Assembly (NCBI RefSeq): GCF_001640805.2
Contig: NC_066838.1
Coordinates: 20,476,743 to 20,540,742, forward strand
DNA length: 64,000 bases
Reading direction: 5' to 3'
DNA from: Lates calcarifer
Lineage: Eukaryota; Chordata; Actinopteri; Centropomidae
Positions 11,799-23,739 of the stretch are shown piece after piece. A model generated the notes under the pieces. The model was not told where the DNA came from and searched no databases. It worked only from the letters and a program-made list of their open reading frames with translations. The position numbers and the translations under genes are program-made. How positions within the stretch are numbered: position 1 is the first letter of the stretch; each line of letters opens with the position of its first letter.

Positions 11799-14700
11799 AT
11801 CAAATGTCAAAGTTACTGGCACAAAAGCATGCTATCCATCATGTAAAACACATATTCAAATGGACCCATGCCTCTGAGAACAACATAAATCACTCTTTCA
11901 TGAGTAAAACATATTTTCCCTTTCCTTTTGATTCTTTTTTAATACGTTATCACTCAATCCTACCACAGGGAATGTGGAAGCACTCTTTGCTCAAACTCAC
12001 AGGGATTTTTTATAAATTCTGTATGCTGTGTCCTTCACCTGCACACTGGCCTCAAAAAACTCAAAGAGAAAAGAAGCAGCCTTCATGCTGAGCACCTACT
12101 CACACAGCTGAAGTATTCTTCTTCCTCCCCTCTATCCTTTCTCCATATTTTTCTCTCTGGCTGATATTACATTGCACAGTGTTCCTCTAATGAAAAACAT
12201 AAGTCCTTGTATACCTCTGATTTATAAACAAACAAGAAAAACATAGATCACAGAAGCTTGAGGGTTGAATGGAACAACAAAATTAGAGGATTCCTCACAA
12301 CAGCAGCATGCAGTTTAAACTAATTTCAAGATATTTCATAGTATGACATACACTCAAAACAATTTCAAAGCCCAAGTTTATTTTAAAGCAGAAAAAAACA
12401 TTTTTTTCAAGGTTTATGTTGATGTTTGCACCGCTCCAAGCGTTCTGAATGTCAGATGGGCAGATTCTCACTTGGCAACACTAAGAAACGGCAACTCAGC
12501 TCTCCCACAGCAAAACCCAGTGGGAATGGAGAGAAAAGGAAAACAGAAAATGTCTCTTCATTTCTAAGATTTCAGGGGACAGAAAAAATATATTTAATGA
12601 GGCTCTGTGTTGTTTCTCTGAGCAGAAAAAAAACCTTCAGATTCTGCTGCCAGATGCCTTTTTGAGTAGGCTAGGAAGAAGAAAAATAGAGAGGAAAATA
12701 CATACAAAACCCCTGAACTACATTTCAAACACACTTAGCCCCGAGGCATGTTTCTTAAGACAATTGTTAGCAGGCTATCATAAAGTCCAAAATCATTATT
12801 TAGACAGATTATATCACTGCAATCAAACAAGCTTGATATTGCAACTATGTGATGCTCCCTGCACCCTTGCACCTTTAAAGTTCAATTGTATCAGCTTTTA
12901 CTCACACCTGATAATGTTAAGGTGATAATTTAAGTGCGATTTTGTGGCTCTTGAGGGACTGAAATTAAACTGCCATCATTACCAGCTTCCTTGTTGTGTA
13001 TAGAGAAGCTTGGAGTCGACACAGGGTGCATTTCAAATGCCTCTGTGCTATCCCTCAGCCCTTTTGACAGGGACAGATCCCCACAGCAGTTTTTGGCAGA
13101 CGCATCTAAACAAACAGTGGCACTGCTCTGAGTGAAAAGCAAAAAAGCAAATAAAACAAATTTAATACAACATATGGGGAATGCTCAAAAACACTTTGTA
13201 GCTTTATTTCACAAGCATGCAAAGCTTTGACTGTAAAGCAGTGAGGGCATGAAGGCTTGGCATGTTGCAGCAGAATAGATGTCAAGAACTCAGAACAGCT
13301 ACAGTGATGATGAGGTTAGGTGACAGGGGCGCAGAGCAGTGCGATATAGATGTGGTCACCGGCCAGCCAGTATTGCCCTGGAGACAGAGGAGCTAAACAG
13401 GTTCCTGAGCTCTGACAGCACTGAAGACTAACAGGCTCATACATACAAAAGCCTGAATACATTCAATACATGCCTCCATAAAACATGACACACCTGCATC
13501 CATGTGCACACCTACACATAAATGTGGACTGCTTGTGTGTGTGAGCTGAATACATGGCTGAATAGGCTGATGTCTCTAATGCAGGGAAACTGTGTTTAAA
13601 AATAAAACTAAGGAGAGAATAATAGAGATTGTCTCAGATGACAAAGAGCCTAAAAACAGCAGGTCTCCAGTAAGATTGTGCATCCTCTTGCAAGCAGTCA
13701 ACACAATCTCACCACAGAGACAACAGCGACCTAGACTCTGTAAAGAAGATGACTAAATATAACACAATCCTGCAGATTAAAGCCACTCCTCCTCCTTCGT
13801 CATGGTCCAATTCAGACAGACCAGATGAGAGTTATACCAGATGTGTCATATAGGAAGGTGTTTTGCTACAAATTGGATGATTAACAGAGCTGTGAAGCCA
13901 GCAGTGAGACATTTGGCTGTGGTACGCAGCTCAGTGGAGAGTGATTGGCTTTGAGGGCCGAGGGAGCAGATGGGACGAAGACACAGAGCTGGACCAAACA
14001 ACTGAGTGTGCCTCCCTGGTTTTGCATCAAAATATCACTTCCACAGTGGTCTGTGCTCAGTCTGCCCTCCTGAACAGTGATTCCACATTAAAAAAAGGAG
14101 AGAGCTAGCTCTGCTTTTAGCAGTATTGCAGCGGCTTGTTCTTCATAGCAAGTTATCTCCGCCTTTGGCTCCACCCTCTCAACATTAATTATGCAGCTCA
14201 ATGCAGCACTCCGAATCCCTACTGCAGCTCACCCACACTACAATACTCTGCCGCTTTCTCCCACTCTCTCTGTCTCTGTCACACACACACACAAACCTCA
14301 GAGTGTCTCTCTCTTTTTCCCTTCATGGCTACATTCTCAACTATCCACAGTCAAGAAAATCATTTTCCTCCAAGCATTACCTTTAAAAGGATTTAAAATG
14401 TGGCTGTAGCTATTCTTTTCTCTTTTTTTGTAAGAAATTCTGCAAGGTTAAATGTCCACACTTTTTTTTACTAAAGATAAAAATAACTATACATGTGAAA
14501 TGCAGGTTAATAAAATATTAAATATATTATCTATAGATTATCTTATTTATCTAGATCACTGCCTTGAGCCTAATGCCCTACAGTAAAAATACTATCTTGT
14601 TTTTTTTCCAGAAATATTGTAAACGCAGTAATATATCACAACATCTCATATGTTTGATGTGAATGAATACATTTACAATGATTATACATTTACAATGTTG

Positions 14701-16800
14701 GATTACTACCATTAGTTACAGCGTGACTCACTTTCAACACATATTTTTGCCTTATCATTTTCAAACCATGCTGCTGATTTCAGTGCAAATCAGAACTAAA
14801 CACAATGTGATGTGCCAAGGAAAAGACACTTTACAGCTCAAACATCCATCTGGCAAGGTGTAATTGACTCAACTCCTTCTGAACACGGTGGGAGACACAA
14901 TCAGACCTTGTCACAGGGAAGCATAGGAAGTCCACGCTACGCAATGTGAATCAGCTACATCAGCAAAGTAGAGGGAAACCAGAGAACACACAACGGGGGA
15001 AGCTCTCCTCTCACGCTTCAGCCGTCCACCCCCCCAGGCAGGCAGTGGGACAGAAACATTGCAACTGTTTATGGAAGCAGAAACAAGCTTCTCCTTCATT
15101 TCCTAGAGCTTTCACATGATTAAGATTCATTTCACATCTGCATGCATGTGTTTGTGTGCTTGCGTGCATGCGTGTTTGTTTGTGTGTGACGGAGGGAGAG
15201 TATTACTTGCTGGGCCAAAAGCTGTATAATTAATCCAGCACAACTTAAGTGTGAGGCAACCCTCTGTGAGTCATTCATGCACACTGTAAACTGACTTTAA
15301 ACTGAATAAATTGTGTATTTTTTCCTTTCACGTGAGCCTACATCAGATGGCGGTCTTAGCAGTTATTCATGGGATCATTATTTCTCATCCGCCACACAGA
15401 GCATCATCAACAAAATGTCAAACCATGGGCTCACAAACACAAGCCATTTAAGAGTACATGCTGTTTGCCTCCCTATTGTTACCATGTCAATAGGTTCAAT
15501 AAAGTGTCTGTCCATGTTTGCAAAGATGCTACTCCTGGAACAAAAGCAAACAGTGAGGCAGATGTTCCTAATGAGGAAAACATGGCCGCGGGAAGGTGGG
15601 ATCATTCAGTTGGTATTGGGTAAAGTGTTATATGCTTACATAATCCAGGGGGAGTGTGAATTGAATACTCCCTCTCTCCACATGACAATGCGCTGGCAGG
15701 CGCAGGTCGGCTGCTTTGTCATGAGCACCGTGTTGCCGTCACTCCTTAAAAATCTGTGCATCATCAGACGTCCAGAATGCACAACGGTGGGTCAAAAGCT
15801 CTTTGTTAGGTTGCTGTTCATCAGCAGGCAGCCCTCTATGCTGTGCAGCTCTGCTGCTGCAGGGGTCTTTTCAGTGCATGGAACCGGATGGTGAGCAGAG
15901 AACACAGCGGGGGCTGGGCACTGCAATGTACTGCAGTGCTCGTAGCTCTGCTATGCACACCCACTCTCTTCCATTCTTGCTCTGCCTCTGACAATCTCTC
16001 ACTCGATCTCTCACCCTCTCTCGACCATACTTGTATCATTCGTCTTGCCTTCCTCTCTTCACTTTCCTATCATTGCTATTGTCCTTTTCATGCCAATATG
16101 CCTTAAATGGAGACTGTGGTATAATCCATGTGCCAAACACTATCTCTCATATTCTCACATTTAAACTACCCTTCCCTTTGTCACTCGCATGCACACTTTG
16201 CAGCACATTTACACAGATACATTCAGAAATACATCCTATAACCTTTCCCTGGAGAGTATGTGCCCTTCCTCTTCCAGTTTATAGAGAAGGCACACACACA
16301 CACTGTTCCTCTGACACTTCACTGTATTTATCAAGGTGTCATTCTAGTATCCCCAAGAGGGTCTGCTCACTTTAAACATCTGCAGTGTCCTCCATTTTCA
16401 TCTGTACAACCTAAACAACACAGAAGTAACACTATTTGTGTCTGTTTGGTGAGTTTTTACAGGACCGTCTCTCATTGTGACGTGGAGAGTTTTGGGATTG
16501 TTGCTAACTGTAGTACGATACAGTGACAGCCGTTGCTGCTCCGCTATGTTGCCTACACCATCATTTACCAGGGCATACTAAATGCCCATGTTGCACAGCC
16601 TGGGACAGAGGGTGGTGTACACAGAGGATGAGCAGCTGCTCACTTCCTCCAAAAACTGCATGACTCCTAGAAAGAGTTAACCTATATGCACACACAAAAT
16701 AGACTACACAAAAATAAACCTGGAAAGACAACTTGCTTATCCCCCCAGCAATGCTTTCCTAGTATTTTGAAATTCTTGCACATGGCCAGAACTGTTTATG
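11799..16800. other. Intergenic, no gene recognised
   Basis: No exon chain is supported. The segment at 14.1-14.4 kb is CT-rich with a short CA run. Several overlapping frames lie at 15.3-16.4 kb on both strands, the longest 193 codons on plus at 15313-15894. They have no recognisable domain, look like chance frames, and are listed among rejected items. A promoter or enhancer role for 15.7-16.0 kb cannot be excluded. Confidence 0.4.
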
Positions 16801-16806
16801 TTGTGT

Positions 16807-16944
16807 GAGGGTTCAGTTGACTTTGACGTATAAAGAACATTTTTTTCCAAATAATCTGTACTATAACATTTAAACGAAAAATCACCATCACCATCGTGGC
16901 CACAAACTGTGCCAATAATACAGAAAAGTGCATAAAGTGAGTAT
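16807..16944 (+). repeat. Local duplicate of the oard1 3'-end block (copy 1)
   Basis: This 138-bp block matches 21066-21200 in the same orientation with only about two substitutions and a 3-nt length difference in a T run. Sequence on both sides differs. Copy 2 covers the oard1 poly(A) signal, while in this copy the corresponding TTTATT has become a T run. It may be a recent local duplication or two copies of an uncharacterised short repeat. Confidence 0.85.
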
Positions 16945-19900
16945 CACAGTGAATCACAGAATAAAGTTCTGGCTGTTTAAACCAGGCACTGCATCTAATG
17001 AGAAGTGGTTACACCACCTCCATCCTTTGCACTCTGATTCTGGCTAATTCTTGGGAACAGCGAGGGGTCCCATTTCTGTTTCCCATTAAAGAGCTGAGGT
17101 TTCTGATCATTGCTATCTGAATGAGTTTCTCAGTATGCTGGCTACATCCTGCAGAGATACTTCCCTGGTCGCTCTCAACCATGACATGAAACAAAGCTTT
17201 ATGTCACAGCAGGTGTCAGAAATATGTGGGCTGCAGTCATTACATGTTTTACATGTTCTTCTCACTGATTTAACATAACACTGCTGCATTTCAGCACATC
17301 CCCAATTGTTTTGTGATAGACTTATGGCAAACATAATTAGTTACTAGCCACTATTAGCATACAAAAAGAATAATTTCTGCTCTTTCAATCTATTGTCAAA
17401 TAGTTCTGTTAAATAAGCAGATGTCAAACCTGAATGATTTTGCTGCTACAGTCAGTTTCATCCCACAATTTGGTGTGTCATTCTGAGCTTTGAAGTGAAA
17501 AGAAAAGTAGAACAAAACCACAGTGCTGACGCTCCCACCTGGAGCACACAGTCATAATACAGGTGGACAAGGACAGCACAGAGGTTTTCAAAATGAAACA
17601 GCAAGGAGCTGAGTTTTCTGCAACAACATAGTTCTCTGTAAGATGGATAGTGTTCTAGAAAAGGAGAGGTGCATGAATAATGAAAAGCGTTTTCATCGTG
17701 TCTTCAGCTGGAGAAAGCAAAGGAACAAATGTGCACAGCTAACTGCAATATCAAATAAGGACTTGGAAATGTGTTTTGCCAGGCAGTTTATTAGGTCAGA
17801 TGCCTAGACATAGTTAGAAGAATCACTTAACTGTCCTCTAACCCTCATTACTTAACACACCGATTTGCTTGAAACTATTTAAGGGAAGCACTTATTGTTC
17901 TGTGCTCTGTCCATGGTTCTGAAATGGGTTACAATTCCTTCCCTGCCCCTCTCATTATCCCCAGATATAACTCAGTCTTGATTAACTGAAACATTATTTC
18001 AAACCAGTTACTGGGTTCAACAATTCTGGCCAGGTTCATGTATGTTATACGCTTATATCTAGTATATGAGGGCAAAAGGTATTAACCTTAGTTCCAAGGG
18101 ATATGAAAACACTAGTACATACTGTACTCTTCCCCCTGTCTAGCGTCACTTCTCAGCGTGCCCACACAAAACACACTAAGTCCATCCGTTATTTCCTCCC
18201 ATTCTGCAGCAGGCCAGTGTCCACAGACATTTTCTAGAGAGAAAACACACAGTGCCCACTGCTGGACAGTGTGAAATCTTCATTCACAAATGATGAAGGT
18301 CAGACTTACAAAAAATGACAGTGGGATGTAATAAATAAACTGTGAATGTGCGTAAAGAAAGCTGATAATGAATGCAGAGTGAAAATAACACCTAAATATG
18401 TTAGTATGAATCACCTGTCCTTCACTTTAAACAAACAAAGCTTCACTTTACTTTGTTGTCTGAGCCCATTTTAATATTATAATTATGCATAAATTCAGTG
18501 TATAAATACCACAGTAAACGTACACAGAAATTATAGTACATTTTTTCTGTTTCTCAGGTACACTTTAAGTAAGTAAGCCTAACTAGTAAGCCTAGTTTAC
18601 CCAATCAGAGAGACTACTTTTGCTGCAGCCTCAGACTAAAGGAAGTCCCAGAACACCGGATAAACAAAAGAAAAACTCATCACCAGGCTCGAAAGCTAAC
18701 GGAGCCAACTCAATCTGTTATCTAAGCAACCCCACTGATACGCAGAATACACAATGAGAGCATGCACAACAAAACTAAAATGGGCTGCAGTGGTCTCTTT
18801 GCCACTCTGAGCTTATCGGAGTGCACTGAATTTAGAGTATGGAGAGCAAAACTTTACTCTTATCCCACGCAGGAATGATAAATAAGCTAAAATGGTGACA
18901 GATATTTTAGAAAGCTGGTAGCTGGTTTGAGTTGCTTTGCCTGGCTCTGGCTGGATGCTGAGGCAGCTCCGCTCAGGGATGTAATGGGATACTGCAGCAC
19001 TAGAGAACCGTGTGCACAGAAACTTGCCTAGGAGCATCAGGGAGTCCCGCACTAACCTTCCCCCTCCTCCTCTCTTTTCCCTCTGCCTTTCCCTCGGCTT
19101 TTTTGCCAAGTCTTTATAATGTTAGAAATCATTTAAGTATAAATCCATGTATATGTTTAAATGTAATTACACGTGAAAGACTGAAAGACGGAGGATAGCT
19201 GAACATACACTGACAAAAACAAGAGAAAAACAACTTCAGAAGTGTAAGAACCCAGCATGCCTGTAGAAGGAGGAGAACATAGCTGCTCACCTTTTTGTGC
19301 AGGTTGCTCTCTCCTGGGCACCGAGCTCTTCCCCCTTCTCCACAGGCTCCGAGACACTTTGAGATAGAGAGAAAAAGAATCAAATCTCCTCTTACTTTCT
19401 CTTATTTCCAGTTTCAGAATGAATAAGTCAGGAGTCTAACACAGTGCTCTAGACACACCTTTACTCTGTCCTCCTGTTAACTCTGCCACATATACACACA
19501 CAGACACCCATTCAAATGCACCCCAAGACTGGAGTACCCAAATTGATAAAGATCTGCTCAGGGGAGGGATAAAAACTACACACACTCACACACTGCAGTT
19601 TTTTTTTTCTCCCTTCCTCTTGCCCACTCGCTCTGCTGCTTTTTTCCTCCTGTCTATGCCTGCACTGCCTCCTGATTGGCTAAGCTGCTCTTCAATAACA
19701 TAAGCTCTCTTCTTTAATTGGAAGGGGGCCAGTTATGTGGTGCACCAGAAACCCTCCCGCCCAGCTCATCTCTCTCTCTCTCTCTTATTTTTTCCTTTTT
19801 TCCCTAAGTGCCTGTGGAGAAGAATGCTGAGCTCTGCAATTTCATACGCATCGAGCGAAGAAAAAAAAAGGAATGGAGGACAGAGGGAGGGAGGAGGGTA

Positions 19901-21065
19901 GGGAGGAGTATGTGGAGTGAGAATGGCAAAGGGGGGGGTGCATCCAGGGCGAAACCGGTGGACCACAGTGGGACAAGCAGAAGCTGCATGGGAACAAAGG
20001 GACAAGAGGGTTATTAGGTGGGGGTGAGGGCAGATTCGGATACACAGTCCACCAGCCGCAGCATGTCGAGGTGTGACAGCAGGTCAGATGAAGGGAGCTT
20101 TCCCTGCACTCACTGCAGCGCAGCTAGGTGGCTCTGCTGCAGTGTGGAGTCTAATTGCCAGGCATGAAGGGGGATGGGAAGGGAGCAGGAGCAGGAGGAG
20201 GAGGAGGAGGAGGAGGAGAGCGGGGGTTGGTTGCAGTGATGCTGAAGTACAGTCTTCCAGCCAGCCTGGATATATGGGGGGAAATGGGCAGGCAGCCGCA
20301 GTGTACACAGCGGTTAATGCCTTTTCCTCATGAATTATTGAAGGTGCCCCAAAGGAGAGAGGGAGGGTCACAGGCGGCAAACTACTGAGCCTGCTCAGAC
20401 AGTCTCATTGCCACTGAGGTTTATGATAATTACTCACACCTGAACTAGCCTTCATGTTTCCAAATTGTTAAATGGAACCCCCCTTTAGTTAGATTATTTA
20501 ATCCTCCTAATGTAATAAAAAGCCTTAAATGGAGACTGTGTGGTATTAGCTCGCTGTCTTCCACTTCAGTTTCATGACGTGCTAAAAGGCTTTCTGATCC
20601 TGGAGAAAATGGATGTGAGGGATTGACTTTGTGGTGTCAGACTTCCCCCGCCCCTCTGTCATTAACTCACATCTGGTACGTCCATTGTGTCCCGGCTGCA
20701 TTAAAGTACAATACCCGAGCAGATCAATAATGGACCATACAATAGCTCAACCATCTGCAGAGGAAGCTTCAATAGGCACTCTAGAAGTTACATGATGCCC
20801 AAAGAGAAATACAAATACACTGTTTGCTCAATCAACAGCATAACTGCCTGGTGGATGAATGGCCATAGAGATACCTGATATTTTAAACTCAGTGTCTTGG
20901 TGTAAAATATCATTTGTGATGTTAAACCAGAAGGGACAGCTGAACAAATCCTAGAAATATCTAGATTTAGTGATAAATAGCGATACAAATAATAGATATA
21001 GAATAGACTATAGAATAGAGAGAGCCTGTAGAATTATGTGCTGTGTGTCACATGCAGAAGTTCAT
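16945..21065. other. Intergenic; CpG- and purine-rich part at 19.8-20.4 kb
   Basis: No coding exon is supported. The stretch at 19.85-20.35 kb has more GC and CpG than its surroundings and strong purine bias on the plus strand, with a run of eight or more Gs near 19930 and a GGA-repeat tract near 20200. It is preceded by a TC tract at 19768-19785. It could be the promoter or 5' exon of an unseen neighbour or an enhancer. The block just after it (20.40-20.55 kb) looks like unique non-coding DNA. The 19-mer gccttaaatggagactgtg occurs at 16100 and again at 20522. Confidence 0.4.
20185..20220 (+). repeat. (GGA)n purine tract
   Basis: Imperfect GCAGGA units pass into pure GGA repeats, seen directly. 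The long purine strand could form triplex or G-rich structures. Confidence 0.9.
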
Positions 21066-21200
21066 GAGGGTTCAGTTGACTTTGACGTATAAACATTTAT
21101 TTCCAAATAATCTGTACTATAACATTTAAACGAAAAATCACCATCACCATCGTGGTCACAAACTGTGCCAATAATACAGAAAAGTGCATAAAGTGAGTAT
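21066..21200 (+). repeat. Local duplicate block at the oard1 3' end (copy 2)
   Basis: This is the partner of 16807-16944 and is almost identical to it. It lies 26-160 bases beyond the oard1 stop codon, so it is the oard1 3' UTR. Read on the minus strand it includes an AATAAA poly(A) signal (plus-strand TTTATT at 21096-21101). Confidence 0.85.
21096..21101 (-). terminator. Poly(A) signal of oard1
   Basis: AATAAA on the minus strand about 125 nt downstream of the oard1 stop codon. It is the nearest canonical signal, inferred from position. Confidence 0.5.
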
Positions 21201-21225
21201 TACAATAAACAAACATTTGCATTGA

Positions 21226-23513
21226 TTATCTGTGCATGTTTTCCTTCATCACCGTGGTCTCTGCTCTCATTGGAAGGCTGTAGACTGTGATGGAGATGTT
21301 TGTGTGATTGAAGACCTGCTCCAGTATCTTCGACACTCTTGCCCACTCCAGTCGATCCAGGCCACAGCCAATACTGTCGGCAAGAGAGATAAAACATGCT
21401 GTAAGAGTAAAGGAACCAACACAAAACTTTCTCTTTTGATGAAGAACCACTCAATGACTGGAAATGATACAAACCGAGGCATTGATATTTTTGTCACCCC
21501 GTTCTTTTCGCAGTGCAACTTCATGTCCTTCAGGCTCAGTCTCAGGCTGTCATAGGTGGGTTTTTGGCTGGCCTTTTTCTTTGTGATCTGCAATGAAATA
21601 ACAGGAAAGCAACAATAGTATTTACTCAAATGTGAGATAACATTTGTTGTTACATTTGTCTGTATCTTCAAAAGATTTTAATTAACTGTTACATATTTAC
21701 CAGATAGTAGATGAAGCGTCTGTCTCTTTTCAGCACGGCACACTGTCCTGTCAGCTTCTCTGATTGAATGGAAAAAAGAATAATACCCACATCAGAATAG
21801 GAAACAACACAAACCCCAAACATAATGGTTTTTAAACCCTTTCAACCTCACTGCCCTGCTGCTGAGCAAGCCATTACCAACTAATACTGTGCAGTAAAAA
21901 TATTCTTTCAGATGTTTATTTTAAGGTCTGGTGGAGATGTGTCAGCATGAATTTTGAATAAATTTGTACAAGATGATGCATAAGACATCAAGAATATTTT
22001 CATGTTGTCACAGCTGGTGGTTAGGAGCAGAGGCAGGGAGGACCAAAACACAGACACACAGGCAAGCTGATTGCAATGAAGTTACTTTAGTAGAATAAAT
22101 GACGAAGACCAGGCTTACAGGTAGAAACAATCTGACAACTGACTGGTGAAAAAGGGCTGGTATAAATACAGGTGAGCAAAGAGGGAAATTGAGGATCAGG
22201 TCTATAGGTAGACATGGAAGTTCCAGTGATTGGGAATGGGAAGCTGGTGAGCAGGCGAATCTGGGAAGAGGAGGAAAGTCCGAGGACATCTGGTGGGTGG
22301 GTGGAGTATGACAGGTGAAGCAGAATGGCCAACATACAGTAAATAGGGCTGTGGCAGGAATCACGACACATGTGATGCATCCAACTTTTGTTCCAATTCA
22401 TACTGTGCAAAAGTTTTAGGAGGTAAAAGTAAGGTGAAAAACAATGCCATATTATTAATATAATATAATATCATTTATTAATCTATTACCTCTATACAAA
22501 GTGCCATAACAGAGACAATCTAAATCGAATTAATATTTGCTGTGACTACCTTTTGCCTTTAAAACCACTGCAAGTTTTTTCAAAGTACTTGGTAGATAGG
22601 TGTCAGCATCTTGGAGAAATTGGCACAGCTATTTTGTGGTTTTAGCCTGTGCCAGTGTCTTCTGTCTCTTCATGTGATCCCATACTGATTCAGTGACTAT
22701 AATGTTTAGATCAGGGCTCTATGGGGGGCATTTAATCTGTGGAAGGACTCCTTGTTCTTCTTGGCTATGAGGATAATTCTTCATGACTTGTTTTTATGTT
22801 TGGGGTTGTTGTCATGCTGCAGATTGATCTTGGACCTCCCTGATGACACTGTGTGATGGATAAAAACCTTACCATCTTAAATGCCTGTAGCTTTTGTACA
22901 GCACTGCATATGATATTACCAGACATTGTAGAATAAGATGATTTCCCACCAATGTAAAGCTAGGTATTTAAGAGACTTCAGCTAAACCCATCTAGTTTCT
23001 CTGTGCTCAACAAAATAATCGCCTGGGAATCAATGCCCCCAAAATAAGTTTGGTTTTTTTTCTTTTTTTTACTCCTGATGAATTTTTAATAAAAGGGCTG
23101 ACTCACTCTGTTCCTTTAACTCCGATACCCCTTTGAACTTCTGCTTGAATGTCACTGCTATGCCTGCCCCCATGCGGCAGTCCTCACTGATGCAGTGGGC
23201 CAAAGCCTCCTCTTTGGGGCAGGAGAACAGGTTCCCGGTGACATAGTTGAGTCTCCATCTGTCTTCTGCAGGCTAGCCAGGAGGGGGCAGTGTTACACCA
23301 TATGATGAAGCATAAATGACAACAGGAAATTAACAACCGAACTGCAAATAAACTTTTCTTTTCAAGTAAGAGCGTTACCTTAATTTTGTCCGTGTCGGCT
23401 GGTTTCTGACCTTCAGACGACATTGTTAACGATGAGTAGCGCACTTGTGCGATGAGCTGCTTCGGTTTGTAAGGTCGTCGACATGCACTAACACAACGCA
23501 GGACTATCAGCAT
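21226..23513 (-). CDS. oard1: ADP-ribosyl-glutamate / O-acetyl-ADP-ribose hydrolase (TARG1)
   Basis: OARD1/TARG1 is a small macrodomain enzyme that removes mono-ADP-ribose from glutamate and deacylates O-acyl-ADP-ribose, acting in nuclear DNA-damage and PARP signalling. Five coding exons (minus): 23513-23379, 23272-23107, 21759-21701, 21587-21475, 21373-21226, with all phases consistent. Counted from the inner Met at 23423, the 176-residue protein has the family motifs [26 protein letters not shown], the active-site lysine in LITKKK (K93, matching human K84) and [11 protein letters not shown] with the catalytic aspartate (D134, human D125). An upstream in-frame ATG at 23513 adds 30 residues rich in Arg/Lys, without acidic residues, ending VRYSS: a mitochondrial-type leader. 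The inner ATG has the better context (A at -3). Exon 2 uses acceptor CTAG just before 23272, because the other nearby AG breaks phase. Intron 2 holds a Tc1 relic. Confidence 0.95.
22008..22390. repeat. Probable dispersed repeat in oard1 intron 2
   Basis: Low-complexity-free DNA with the phrases cacagctggtggttaggagcagaggcagg, ggtataaatacaggtgagc and gacaggtgaagcagaatgg, of a style I associate with fish non-autonomous DNA transposons. The frames it contains (107-118 codons, minus) have no protein homology I recognise. No clear terminal repeats are visible. Confidence 0.35.
22402..22906 (-). mobile_element. Degenerate Tc1/mariner-like transposon relic
   Basis: Terminal inverted repeats are visible: ctgtgcaaaagttttagg at the left and its near complement, cctgtagcttttgtacag, at the right. 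On the minus strand the interior still reads as the transposase C-terminus: PDLN, then [20 protein letters not shown] followed by a stop, then [11 protein letters not shown], which corresponds to the usual PDLNPIE...VW...VLKAKGGHTKY tail of Tc1-like transposases. Most of the gene, including the first catalytic aspartates, is gone, so it is a dead internally deleted copy inside an oard1 intron. Confidence 0.8.
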
Positions 23514-23559
23514 TCAGTTTCTGCCAGAAGACTTGTTAACCAGCTTATCGTGCAACAGT

Positions 23560-23735
23560 AAAGTGGCTCACACAACTTACAAACAGCTGGCAGCAGGTAG
23601 CCGTATCAAAGCTACGTGGAGGGACTTTTAGGGTGCTCTTTGTTCGCTCGGTGGGATGGTCTGTTGGCACTGGAAAGGAGCATCTATGCTATTTGTCTAT
23701 TCTCTCGCGAGAAATAAAGAGAATGGCGAGGCGAC
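23560..23735 (-). promoter_or_regulatory. oard1 promoter with TCTCGCGAGA element
   Basis: The region upstream of oard1 is CpG-enriched and contains the palindrome TCTCGCGAGA at 23703-23712, about 190 bp before the first ATG. This is the CGCG element of TATA-less housekeeping promoters, bound in mammals by BANP. No TATA box is evident. Role inferred from motif and position. Confidence 0.6.
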
Positions 23736-23739
23736 GCCC

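Noticed and set aside
11732..12091. 119-codon plus-strand frame
   Set aside because: Starts inside the MITE right end and runs into unique AT-rich DNA; not a gene.
15313..15894. 193-codon plus-strand frame, the longest intergenic frame
   Set aside because: No domain, signal or family resemblance; other frames on both strands are also open here and no splice-linked exons were found.
21950..22400. 107-118 codon minus-strand frames
   Set aside because: Lie in a probable dispersed repeat inside an oard1 intron.
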